Of a stretch of DNA of 64,000 bases, positions 11,608 to 21,951 are shown piece by piece (within the stretch, counting starts at the first letter, position 1; the number at the start of each line of letters is the position of its first letter). The DNA comes from Cervus elaphus (taxonomy: Eukaryota; Chordata; Mammalia; Artiodactyla; Cervidae). Location: positions 11,021,001-11,085,000 of the forward strand of contig NC_057841.1 in assembly GCF_910594005.1 (NCBI RefSeq). Direction: 5' to 3'. Below the pieces are notes generated by a model. The model was not told where the DNA came from and did not search any database. It saw only the letters and a program-made list of their open reading frames with translations. A program made the translations under genes and the position numbers.

Positions 11608-12890
11608 CTCTAGCTGAGACTGTCAGGTCAGCACAAGTACTGGGTTAATTGTAATTTACTAAAATATTTGATGAATATCATCTGTTTTTGATAGTGTGTT
11701 TGGGGTTCTCAAAATATTAATAAAACACAAAAGTTGTTAAATGGGCAAAATAGAATCATATCCTAAAAAAAAAAAAATTTATCATGCAAAAGTTCTTAAA
11801 CCATGGATTTAATTTAAATGATGATGGAACAATGGAAGCCTCTACTACTCTGAGCCTGACCTTAAAGTGAGAGCTGTATTGTTAATCAGGATTACAATAG
11901 ACAATACTAGAAGCCTATTAAAAATAGCTACATGCAGGAATTATGTGTCAGATTTTAATGGTTACCTTTGTACATTGCATACACTGAGAATGTTTAATTT
12001 ATTATTGGGGGAAAATACAGCCTCTAGGATGAAAAGAAAATTGTGATCAGTCCACTATTTTTGCAAACATAAAGCAATTCAGTTGTACAGGCAAATGCAA
12101 ACCAATTTTTATGGTTTGTATAATTAAAACATATGTATAACCAAGATATACTTTCAATACGGTAAGGGTATATTTTGTAAACTAATTTATAAAATAACTA
12201 TTTCATACATTTTTTAAATACATAATTGCAAAAAAAAAAAACCTCTTTCCCTAGCTGAACTTGGAAATATGACCTTATATTATGTTCACTCAATATCCTA
12301 GTTAACATGTCAAACTTTTCAGCAGGTTCACCAGAGCTCTTTTTTTATATATACTTCTCTGAAGACATACTGAAATTCTAGCAATGACATTTCAGTGCAG
12401 TAGGTCAGCATGGTACAAATCTTACTTATATGTAGATATAGTTATATATTATTTTATAACCTGGGAGAATAAGCTTAAAACCCAAGCATATATGAAATTT
12501 CAATAATCCTGCTGTCTTGCATTGTGAGGAAGTGTTATTTTAAAGCAGTTAGAATGACTGGTGTTCTGATAGCCTGTTCCAAAGCCATCTGAAATAAACT
12601 GAGTGTAAATTTAATTCATTATACTTTTCAAATATTTATTAAAATCTTTGTCCAGAAAAAAATTGCAAGAATTATCCAGTTTCCATTTTTATTGGTACTA
12701 GAGCCTCTCACAAGCAAGTGTTATTTAACAAAATAGTGCTTAAAACTATACTTTTACTGCTGTTTCCTCTGTAGCATCAAACCCACAACTTAATATTTTT
12801 ATCAGCTTTAAAATCCATGTATCAAGGTAAGTATAGTATTCTGGAAGATGCATAACAGCTCACTGATTGATGACCAAAGACTGTAAATTC
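11608..12890. other. Unique AT-rich DNA
   Basis: A runs lie at about 11766-11778 and 12230-12242. No gene or dispersed repeat is recognised. Confidence 0.5.
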
Positions 12891-13172
12891 TGTCATAAGT
12901 GTTAGTCTTTCGGTCATGTCTTACTCTTTTGCAACCCCATGGACAGCAGTCCTCCAGGCCACTCTGACCTCGGGGCTCTCCAGGCCGGAAGACTGGAGTG
13001 GGTTGCCATGCCCTTCTCCAGGGGATCCTCCCTGCCCGGGGACCGCACCTATGCCTCCTGGGCTGGCAGGCGGATTCTGTACCACCGAGCCACCAGTCAC
13101 TTCAGTTCAGTTGCTCAGTCGTGTCTGACTCCTTGCGACCCCATGGACTGCAGCACGCCACGGGAAGTCCAC
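12891..13172 (-). mobile_element. Bov-tA SINE interrupted by a BovB tail
   Basis: The BovB-derived tail starts at GTGTTAGTCTTTCGGTCATG and the body continues to GAGCCACCAG at 13097. The last head bases GGGAAGTCC resume at about 13161. The intervening 63 bases belong to a separate insertion. The flanks AAATTCTG (12883-12890) and AAATCCTG (13173-13180) may be the target duplication, with one mismatch. Confidence 0.85.
13098..13160 (-). mobile_element. BovB 3' tail, 63 bp, nested in a SINE
   Basis: CTTCAGTTCAGTTGCTCAG is the BovB 3' end on the minus strand. GACTGCAGCACGCCA is BovB, not Bov-tA, sequence. Host SINE head text lies directly on both sides. GCCAC occurs at each edge and may be a short target duplication. 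Confidence 0.75.
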
Positions 13173-13385
13173 AAATCCTGAGAACACTGCATCAAATCAT
13201 GTTGCCATTATAGGGGATAGTGGCTGCACAAGATTATATCCTGCTTTGATCTATGCCAGAGATAATTGCAACTGATTTTCTATTAACCAAAAAATAAAGT
13301 CATTAGAGAGGGTAATGAAATAGGAGGAAAAGATTACAAATAAACGTGGTTTCCTCAAGATTTATCTGTATCTATTCTGTTTCTT

Positions 13386-13663
13386 GGAGAAGGCAATGGC
13401 ACCCCGCTCCAGTACTCTTGCCTGGAAAATCGCATGGATGGAGGAGCTGGTAGGGTGCAGTCCATGGGATTGTGAAGAGTTGGACACAACTGAGCGACTT
13501 CACTTTCACTTTTCACTTTCATGCATTGGAGAAGGAAATGGCAACCCACTCCAGTGTTCTTTCCTGGAGAATCCCAAGGACAGAGGAGCCTGGTGGGCTG
13601 CCGTCTCTGGGGTCGCGCAGAGTCAGACACGACTGAAGCGACTTAGCAGCAGCAGCGGCAGCT
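13386..13663 (+). mobile_element. BOV-A2 SINE with AGC tail
   Basis: Two BovB-derived units without a tRNA head are joined by TTTTCACTTTCATGCATTGG. The copy starts GGAGAAGGCAATGGCACCCC and ends GACTTAGCAGCAGCAGCGG. A perfect 11 bp target duplication, TTCTGTTTCTT, lies at 13375-13385 and 13664-13674. The AGC tail is the usual seed of microsatellites in this family; here it is short. Confidence 0.96.
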
Positions 13664-13674
13664 TTCTGTTTCTT

Positions 13675-14311
13675 GCTTCAGTAGTTGAATTTGCTTGGGT
13701 TAGATATTTTCTATCCCAGACTTAGTTACAAAGAATTGTCTTGTTAGTATAATTTTAATTTACTTTTTAGCATAATTTTATGATGCTTGAGAAAGGCTAG
13801 TGGCACCCATCCTAACTACTTGCTGAGATATAACATTTTTACCATAAGGTGCACCGATCACTATTTAATAAAATTCATATAGCTCTGAGAGGAAAATGCA
13901 GAATGCCATTAAAAATGGCAGAAAACTTACTATGTGGAGGCAAAAGACATCTGAACAAAAACCACCACAAAACTAAAATAACACACACACACAAAATTAA
14001 GCAAAGAAACAAAAATAAACAAGAAAATGAAATACTAACATATCAGTTATGATCAGTTATTCTCAAACCATACTGTTATCACAGAACACTTGAAAAAGTT
14101 TATTCTTGAAACCAAGTGAAACATTTATACAAAAGATTGTAGAGCTCCATGGCTATACTAGGGATAAACCCAAGTCAGGATTGGGCAATTAATAACCTGA
14201 TTCTATAGAAATCTTACAAGTAAATACTTCCACTGATAACATGAATTGAACTGTCACAGAAATTCAACACTTTGCAAAGTATTTATTCCAAAGTTACACT
14301 TACTACAAACA
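13675..14311. other. Unique AT-rich DNA
   Basis: Short CA/AAC-rich patches lie at about 13960-14030. No gene is recognised. Confidence 0.5.
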
Positions 14312-14632
14312 GCAAGGAGATCAAGCCAGTCAATCCTAAAGGGAATCAACCCTGAATATTCACCGGAAGGAATGATGCTGAAGCTGAAGCTCCAATAGTT
14401 TGGCCAACTGGTTGGAAGAGCCAAGTCATTGGGAAAGACCCTGATTCTGGGAAAGATTGAGGGTAGGTGGAGAAGGGGTGGCAGGGGATGAGGTGATTGG
14501 ATAGCATCATCGAGTCAATGAACATGAGTTTGAGCAAACTCTGGGAGATGGTGAAGGACAGGGAAGCCTGGCGTGCTGCAGGCCATGGGGTTGCAAAAAG
14601 TATGATACACCTGGCAACTGAACAACAACAGC
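14312..14632 (+). mobile_element. BovB LINE 3' end, 5'-truncated
   Basis: It covers the last BovB codons and 3' end: GGAAGGAATGATGCTGAAGC, GGAAAGATTGAGGG, GACATGAGTTTGAGCAAACTC-like and GGAAGCCTGGCGTGCTGCAG blocks, ending in ACTGAACAACAACAG. Many substitutions suggest an older copy. It does not encode a usable protein. Confidence 0.88.
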
Positions 14633-15900
14633 GAAGACCTACAAAGAAAGTCTAAAAATTTCTTTTTCTGAGAATACCAGATGTAATAAAATACCTAATG
14701 TATAAATTTATTTATAAACTTAGTTATAAGTAGTCAGATGGTCCTAATGACAATATTGTAGCAGCTGTTTTAGTCAGTTTGCCTCCAAACTGTTGACATT
14801 TAATAGAATATAAGAACATTAAGAATATATAAAGCATTGAAATAGCAAAATCACACAATAGATGCAATAACTGCAAAATGTCTTTGATGACAAGACTGTA
14901 GTTTCCCTGAGAAGCAGCTGACATTTTGTCACATTTAAAAATTGTTGACAATTTTCATATAGAAGTTAGAGTACAGAAAGGCATGGAATTTAGAGCATAA
15001 AACTGTACTATAATCTAAGAGTGCATGTAAATTTTAAAGAAAACCCTCAATTTACCATAGTGTCTATCTTCTTTTTTGCACTAGTTCAGTGCAGGCTGAC
15101 TTCAGCTGCTACATTTACTTGATGATTGATGTCTAAGGGAGACAGAGAGTTTGTGAAATCCAATATTGCTTCTGCGGGCAACAGAGTGGATATAGGTTGG
15201 TCAGGATCTAGTTCAAAAATAAAAATTTTCAAGGCAGCAAGGAAAAGTATTCCTGTATTCCTATCTCCTGTGTTGTTCATAACTTCACACAAAATTAGAA
15301 AAATATATACTCTAAGGATTGAGAAACAGAAATTTGAAAAAGACTTTTGACACAGATTTGTACAGAAAACCAAAACCCTCCAGATGCGATATCTGGGTCA
15401 AGGATGCGGCATTGTCCGTGCAGAGCTGCATGGAACACACACGGGGACTTTGACTTGAAGAGGGAAGCCAGCCGCCCTCGTGGTGGAGCAGCCAAGCCTA
15501 ATCCAATGGCTTTCAGTGACTCCATCCCCACGTATCAAGTTCATCAGCATAGAGGTCTTCTTGCCGCTGGAAACTGTCACAGACACAGATTCACTCACTT
15601 ATGTTCATTGGGACTAGCCAGTCCTCTTAAAAGTAACTCAAAGTGCAACAATGTGTTCTAACAAGAGATCAGGTCCCTAAATCTAAAACAAGAAAAAAAA
15701 GAAAAGGAAAACTGTCTCTTCTCTCTACACTTAGAGACTGATTAATGCAGGCATTTTTAGGGAAGAAATGGGATAGAAAGGTGAGTGGCTCTTAGGGTAA
15801 CAGGGCAGTAAGCGTACAGATGCTATCATCCACTACCAGGTATCACAAGTAGATAAAAATATCAATCTGAGTATGATTTTTTTCACATAAAAATAATTTT
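14633..15900. other. Unique DNA; CpG-richer segment at 15340-15660
   Basis: Mostly AT-rich. At about 15380-15600 the base composition changes and several CpGs appear (GGATGCGGCATTG, CCGCCCTCGTGG, TTGCCGCTGG). No reading frame there resembles a known protein. It could be a regulatory or conserved element. Confidence 0.4.
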
Positions 15901-15904
15901 CAGA

Positions 15905-16075
15905 ATATACCATGTGCTAGGTTATATGCCAGAGACTGTGGGCCAAAGTTCATTCAATATATTCCCTGCCCACAAGGAGACTAACCATCAGGTGACCAAG
16001 ACGATCAGGCAGGAAATTAGAGGAGAGAGTAACAAATGCTAACAGCCCTGAGAGTATGTATTGACAGTTTGATCA
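15905..16075 (+). repeat. Possible MIR/L2-class old repeat
   Basis: CCATGTGCTAGGTTATATGCCAG, CCCTGCCCACAAGGAGACTAA and AACAAATGCTAACAG follow the order of an old mammalian repeat (TGTGCCAGGCACTG, then CCCTGCCCTCA GGAGCTTA). It is highly diverged and the subfamily is not assigned. Confidence 0.4.
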
Positions 16076-17274
16076 CAAAAGCCCACACAGGCATTAAAGT
16101 ATCCAATTAAAGTCATTTTAGAATATTATTCTATTTATTCATCTCCCCCGCCCCCCAAAACCAAATACTAGGGAAAAAAAGACAGATCTATTAGATATAT
16201 GAGATTTTGATATGCCAAAATCAGAAGAGAAATAAAACCATAAGAGAGGAAAATCTCTTTATATGAGCACATTGGCATCAAATTCTGGAAGACCCGGCAA
16301 GCAATGTCAGTTGTCACAAAGCAGAAGACCAGTATGTTCTCAATATGTTATGTACGTAGGCAGTGCTATTCCTGGGTGGATGGAATAAGGCAAATTAAAC
16401 TCAGATATCCCAATTACAATCATCTGCATTCAGTGTGATGAGACTAGTGGTCATAAGAAGGAAGAGAAAAGAAAGGATGAGGAAAAAATTTAAAGGAAGA
16501 ATCAACATAATTTGGTGCTGACTATATGAAGCATCGCTAGAGTTATATCAAAAGTTATGCTGAGCCTGTGATCCTGGACCAACTGAGAATGGATGAGCCA
16601 AAGACAGAGGCAGAAATGTTTGAAAGGAAGCTAGGTCCAGGCCTAAGGTTAGGGAGAAAGAGAAACAGGAGACAGTGTATGCAGTCCCTCTCTGGGGAAA
16701 GTGAAAAATCACAAATACAGACTTACCTCAACAACAACAACAATGTCCGGGCCAGGAATAAAACCCAAGACCCTAATCCCAGTAATCATAGCACAGAGAC
16801 ATCCTGCATACAAACAGTCTTTGGAACAAATACCGTATTTTATTTTAGAGCTAAGAAAGGCATACAAAAAGTCTCTCTTACCGAGTCCAATCAGGAAACT
16901 CATGTTGTGCAGTTAGATGATACATTACCAGAACCCCAGAACACACTTTATCGCTCCATGGAACTTAACTTCGAGCTTCTTCACCCAGGAAAAAAAAATT
17001 GTCAAAAGTTTTGTTAAAAATATGCAGCAGCCTCCATGTAGCTCTGAAAGTCTGGTTATCTCATCTGTGTTATTAAAATTCTAAGGAGTACAACTCCAGC
17101 ATGCATTCAATTAAACAGGAATTGTAATGAAGGCCCACGGCCCTGGCCTCTGGGCATGAGGATCAAAGGGGCAGTTCTAAAACAGTTTACCTGAATTACC
17201 AGCTGAAAGATTGGTTTCTATCATTTCCTAAAATACAAATCTTAGTCTCTGGCAAAAGAAAAGGGTGAGTTGCT
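16076..17274. other. Unique DNA with an unassigned 149-codon open frame
   Basis: An open frame at 16568-17017 starts MILDQLRMDE. It has a low-complexity LNNNNNV stretch from CAACAACAACAACAA and shows no motif I recognise. Without codon bias, neighbours or homology I do not call it a gene. Confidence 0.4.
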
Positions 17275-17282
17275 TTGTGTTT

Positions 17283-17473
17283 ATCAGTTGCTCAGTCGTG
17301 TCTGACTCTTTGTGACCCCGTGGACTGTAGCCCGCCAGGCTCCTCTGTCCATGGGTTCTCCAGGAAAGAATACTGGAGTGGGTTTCCAGGCCCTTCTCCA
17401 GGGGATCTTCCCGACCCAGGGATCAAACCCAGGTCTTCCACACTGCTTTAGAGGTTTCTTTACAACTATTTTA
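17283..17473 (-). mobile_element. Bov-tA SINE, head truncated
   Basis: It runs from CAGTTGCTCAGTCGTGTCTG to CCAGGTCTTCCACACTGC, then loses the head after the B-box. TTGTGTTT at 17275-17282 and 17474-17481 is a plausible 8 bp target duplication. Confidence 0.88.
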
Positions 17474-17481
17474 TTGTGTTT

Positions 17482-19329
17482 GAATTCTTGTTGTTTTAGG
17501 ACATGTATTTAGAATTACAATTTAAAATTTATATAAGCATGAGTTTTTCCTTGCTTATAAGTTTCCATCAGGGAGAAATGCGGCTAAAAATGTCAAAACC
17601 CCCAGGACCTTTTCTGTATTGCAGCTCTTAAAACATACAGTTCAAGTGGTTTAAATGATGTGACTACAGAAGCTTGAATCCTGCTCAAATACTGATTCCC
17701 AGGCATATGTTTCAATTAATACTCATTGTTTGAGGCACTCATGGCAGGGTGGGGGAATGTTTGTTTTGTATATTTGGTTTAAAATATTATAACATGCATA
17801 TAGAGAGAGTATCAATTCAAAAATATTTTGAGAGAGACAGGTAGAGAGGAAGGAAAGAAAGATCTCAAGAAGTAGGTGCTGATTTATGTCACTTCTAATT
17901 AGGGTGAAAATGATCAAGGTATTGTTTGCACTGTGACTTTCTAAAAGATTTTCCAAATTTTTAACTATATTTAAGAAAAACAGAAATCCCTTTCATTGTA
18001 AATTTGTTTAAATTGCACTTTTAAAGTGGAATGTTATTTCCAGAGTAATCAATATAATCCTGTGTTTAAAGGCTTCATGTTGGGTGAGTGCATTCTTATC
18101 TGATAAGAAAGATGGTATAATAACACATTTTTGAATGTCCCCAGAAGATAACATTTTTTAATATGAAGCCAACTCATTTTCTTTGTATCTTCTTATTCAG
18201 GTTATTCATAGCAGCAGGGTGAGAGAAAGCAGAGCACTAGTTCTTCATTTTGAATAAATCATAGAAGCACCTCAATTAGCCAGCACCTGATTGAGAAAAT
18301 ATTATTTACTGTTATGATTAATAATAATGGTCTGCCAAGTATTTGCTGTTTAATGCGAAAATAATGGGCAACATTAAGGAAGGGAAACACTATACATATG
18401 TATGATCTTTGTGACATTACAATTTATTCAGAGCCTGGCTCTGCCACTATGAGAGGCAAACAATCAGAAAATGGAAGTGGAATTCATCTACAGATCATCT
18501 TTCATCTGAGAACTTTGCCTGACCCTAAAGCTAACCTTATTCAAATGGTTACAGATTCCTGGACTTGCTATCAAAGAGCATTGGAAGACTAAGCAGTGTC
18601 AGCTCTAGATATGAATGAATTAGCTATGCATGGTCCAAACGAAGCTGTTACGTGTCTGTGTGTCTGCTCCGTCTGCATTCAGGATATAAAGTGACCCTTC
18701 ATCACCATGTGCTCTCCACGCTGTCTGTTTTCTGTATCAATGATTGTTTGTTGAACAAACCTCTTCTCTGCCCTTGACATTTTGAGAATTCTGGCTCCAT
18801 CTACTTGGTCTTGCTTTGTCTCTTTCCTTCCTAATATTACACCATTTTCTCCATGTCTCTCCTACTCCTCTGTCCCATCTTGACTACATATGTGATTGTT
18901 CTACACTCACCAGTCTGCATCAGGGTCTTTGTGAGTAATCTCTGTCATGCCTGAAATACCCTCCATACAAATGTCTATGTAGATCACTCTTACTTCAGTT
19001 TTGAATATGGTCAACATCAAATTTATTCACTCCAAATGTCCAGTCAACATGATTAAAATTGAACTTGTCTTTCCTCCAAATCTGTTCCACCAGAAGACAT
19101 CCCCATATTGCCCCTTCCCCTATTTTCTCATATGAGATATGCATCCTCAGGAAATCCTTCTAGAACCATCTTCAGGATATATATCCAGAATGTAAACACT
19201 TTATACCACTCACATGACTACCAGGCTAATCTGAGTCATCATTCCTTCTCAAATAGATTACCACAGGCATCTGCTAAGAGTCGGTCTTTCTCTAACGCTC
19301 ACTCGCAAGCTTTAGAGAAGTAGTTAAGT
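17482..19329. other. Unique DNA, pyrimidine-rich in the second half
   Basis: The 18640-19330 part is richer in C/T than its surroundings and could hold very old LINE2-like sequence, but I cannot align it convincingly. No gene is recognised. Confidence 0.35.
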
Positions 19330-19700
19330 AATCCCTTAAAATAAATGACAGTTACAGCCTTTCTGTCTCCAAACTCTGCACTAATTCCTCACTTCATGCA
19401 AAGTAAAAGCCATTCGCTCCTCCAGGGGATCTTCCTGACCCAGGGTTCAAACTCAGGTCTCCTACACTGCAGGCAGATTTGTTATGTCTGAGCCACCGGG
19501 GAAGCCCCAAAGTAAAAGCCAACATACTCCAGTGTCTGAGGCTGCCAGTGTGATCTGAAAACACACACACTCACACCATAATCCTGTATTGCTAAAGCAC
19601 AGAGCTCTAGCTACGTTGGCCTTTTTGACCTTCATTGATTACAGCAATTACTCTCTTATATTCCCACTAGCTGTTCTCTCTGTCTTCTTCATGAAAAGCT
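19330..19700 (+). repeat. Old LINE2 (L2) fragment, split by a SINE
   Basis: ACTAATTCCTCACTTCATGCAAAGTAAAAGCCA corresponds to the L2 segment with TTTCACTCAGAGTAAAAGCC. Past the SINE, AGCTACGTTGGCCTTTTTGACC matches the L2 text GCCACACTGGCCTTCTTG. The Bov-tA piece at 19413-19507 lies inside it. Confidence 0.5.
19413..19507 (-). mobile_element. Tailless Bov-tA SINE piece with perfect 14 bp TSD
   Basis: Only the tRNA-like head and first body bases are present, from GGGGCTTCCCCGGTGGCTCAG (right edge, minus strand) to GATCCCCTGGAGGAGCGAA. The whole BovB-derived tail is missing. CAAAGTAAAAGCCA is duplicated exactly at 19399-19412 and 19508-19521. On the SINE strand the duplication begins TGGC, which is also what follows GGGAA in the SINE, so homology may have primed synthesis. 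Confidence 0.92.
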
Positions 19701-19731
19701 CATTTTCTTTACGCCCACATGATTGACTTTT

Positions 19732-19937
19732 TTTTTTCATCCTTTTTAAAAATTAATTAATTTATTTTAATTGTAGGCTAATTACTTTACAATATTGTAG
19801 TGACTCCTGCTGTACATTGACATGAATCCACCATGGGTGTACATGTGTTCCCCATCCCGAACCCCCGTCCCACCTCCCTCCCCATCCCATCCCTCAGGGT
19901 CATCCCAGTGCACCAGCCCTGAGCACCCTGTCTCATG
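19732..19937 (-). mobile_element. Ruminant L1 3' UTR, strongly 5'-truncated
   Basis: The complement of the ruminant L1 3' end: AGGCTAATTACTTTACAATATTG, TGACATGAATCCACCATGGG and CCACCTCCCTCCCCATCCC, with the poly(A) as a T run at the left. CACATGATTGACTTTT (19716-19731) and CACATGATGGACTTTT (19938-19953) form a 16 bp target duplication with one mismatch. Confidence 0.93.
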
Positions 19938-20328
19938 CACATGATGGACTTTTTAAGACTCTTCTTTCATTACTCAAGTGTCTCCTTACCAAGGAAGCTT
20001 ACGCTTCCTTTTACCAAATATTCAAGGAAAAGCTAATTCTCATTTTTTGAAGATTTTTCCAGAAAATAGACATAGAATGACAGTGGCCTAAGTATTTAAT
20101 GGGACAGGTATAATCATATTTCTAAAACCCAAAAACTAAAACGCTAAAGAAAATTATAGGTTCACTTTAGGTAGGAATATAAACATCAAATTTCTACCAG
20201 AGCATCCTATAGCATATTTTAGCTATGAACTAAAATATAAATAACAAAGTTTATATCAGGGATACCAAACATGGTTCAATATAAGAATACATATTAATGC
20301 ATTTTACCATGTTAATTAATGCATTTTA

Positions 20329-20535
20329 ACAAGCAAAGACTCTGATGCTGGGAAAGATTGAAAGCTGGAGGAGAAAGGGATGACAGAGGACGAGATGGTT
20401 GGATGGCATCACGACTCAATGGACCTGAGTTTGAGCAAGCTCTGGGAGATGGTGAAGGACAAGGAAGCCTGCTATGCTGCAATCCATGGGGTCACAAAGA
20501 GCTGGACATGACTGACATACTAAACTACAACAACA
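20329..20535 (+). mobile_element. BovB LINE 3' end with filler at its 5' junction
   Basis: BovB 3' text (GATGCTGGGAAAGATTG, CTCAATGGACCTGAGTTTGAG, CCATGGGGTCACAAAGAG) ends in ACTACAACAACAACC. The duplication ACCATGTTAAT lies at 20306-20316 and 20536-20546. The bases between the left duplication and BovB (20316-20328, TTAATGCATTTTA) repeat the flank at 20294-20306. Confidence 0.88.
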
Positions 20536-20546
20536 ACCATGTTAAT

Positions 20547-21356
20547 AGGTGACCAGGAGAAAACAATACGCAAGGCAAGCAGAATAGAAAAATACATTTG
20601 ATAAGATACAGCATGTATTATAAGGAAGCCAGAAATCTACCTGTTGTGAAGCTAACCATTAAATAATAAGAGCAAATGGAGGCAAAGCATTTGACCTAAC
20701 AGATATTAATGCAACAAGGCAATGAAAACAAAAGGAGTGAAGTATTAGTGCAAAGAGCAAACAAATCAATGCAACAACAATCACCAACAAACAATCAATG
20801 CAATGAAGTGTTAAAACTCGGGCTAACATATTTAACATGGAAGCATATAATATGGTAGAGATGATACTGTCAATAAGAGATAATATGAGAAAATATGGGA
20901 AAATTATTTATTAAGTGACAGATTTTAGAAATATTGGGTCTTTATAGAAAACAACATAAGTAGGATCCCTCCCAATACCAGATGCTAGGGTAAACACTGT
21001 AGATGCAAGCTAACTAAAAAAATGGAATTGAAAAAAAAATTGGAAAATAGTGTTGATCTGAGAACAGAGAAGAATTTATTCAACTATATATTTTAAAGTT
21101 TGATAAGGTTTGATACCTCAACATTAATAATGGGTATATATCAAAATACGACAGGACACTAGCAATATGTTAAAAAAAATTACTATCAAGAATACATATG
21201 AAATAGCAACTTAACTGGAAAATGGAACAAAGAATATGAAGACATAATTAGAGGTAGTAAAATAAAAAGCCACAAGCATGTAAAAGAATGCTCAAAACCA
21301 GTAGTGACTAGAAAAAGTAAATTAAAATTGCAATGAGTAATCGTTTTCCCGTATGG
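20547..21356. other. Unique AT-rich DNA
   Basis: A patch of CAACAA/CAATGC units lies at about 20760-20810. No gene is recognised. Confidence 0.5.
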
Positions 21357-21612
21357 TAGTTCAGTTGCTTAGTTGTGTCTGACTCTTTGCGACCCCATGG
21401 ACTGCAGCATGCCAGGCCTCCCTGTCCATCACCAACTCCTGGAGTTTACTCAAACTCATATCCATCAAGTCGGTGATGCCATCCAACCATCTCATCCTCT
21501 GTCGTCCCCTTCTCCTCCCGCCTTCAATCTTTCCCAGCATCAGGGTCTTTTCAAATGAGTCAGTTCTTCACATCAGGTCACCAAAGTATTGGAGTTTCAG
21601 CTTCAGCATCAG
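21357..21612 (-). mobile_element. BovB LINE 3' end
   Basis: The minus-strand 3' terminus GTTCAGTTGCTTAGTTGTG is followed by GCCAGGCCTCCCTGTCCATCACC, GGTGATGCCATCCAACCATCTC and CAGCATCAGGGTCTTTTC. It is 5'-truncated at the right. Confidence 0.9.
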
Positions 21613-21907
21613 GGTAGCTATGTGTTGATACTGTAATCTTCATGAAGAGCTGTCAGCAGTACACATTGGGGCATAATTAAAGAGGATTATAAAGGATGTA
21701 CATGTGTATACTGTGAACTAGATATACTCCTAGATATACAGTAGATACACTGCTAGATATCTAGCATATCTAGACATACTGCTCCAGAGAATGTGTCTTA
21801 ATAACTTTCCTCCCTTGTTTATAGAACCACATGTACAAAGATTTTTATCGCAGTATTACCATTAGAAGTTGTAGGCAACTGATTACCCTAAGGTAAAAAT
21901 GATAGGC
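21613..21907. repeat. AT-rich palindromic patch (CTAGATAT units)
   Basis: At 21718-21782 the words CTAGATAT, AGATATAC and ATATCTAG recur on both strands, giving self-complementary text around GCTAGATATCTAGC. It is probably simple-sequence expansion; the rest of the interval is unremarkable. Confidence 0.6.
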
Positions 21908-21920
21908 TATAGTTGATGAA

Positions 21921-21938
21921 GAGCCTTCCCTTGTGGCT
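21921..21938 (+). mobile_element. 18-nt Bov-tA head insertion with 13 bp TSD
   Basis: GAGCCTTCCCTTGTGGCT holds 14 consecutive bases of the Bov-tA 5' head (CTTCCCTTGTGGCT). TATAGTTGATGAA is duplicated exactly at 21908-21920 and 21939-21951. The bases GGC(T) before the left duplication match the end of the insert. Nothing else of the SINE is present. Confidence 0.75.
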
Positions 21939-21951
21939 TATAGTTGATGAA

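Noticed and set aside
16568..17017. 149-codon open frame as a possible gene
   Set aside because: It has a low-complexity Asn run, no recognised domain, no supporting splice or promoter context, and a length reachable by chance in 64 kb.
21718..21782. CTAGATAT palindromes as a DNA transposon or regulatory operator
   Set aside because: No flanking duplication or defined ends; it looks like simple-sequence growth.
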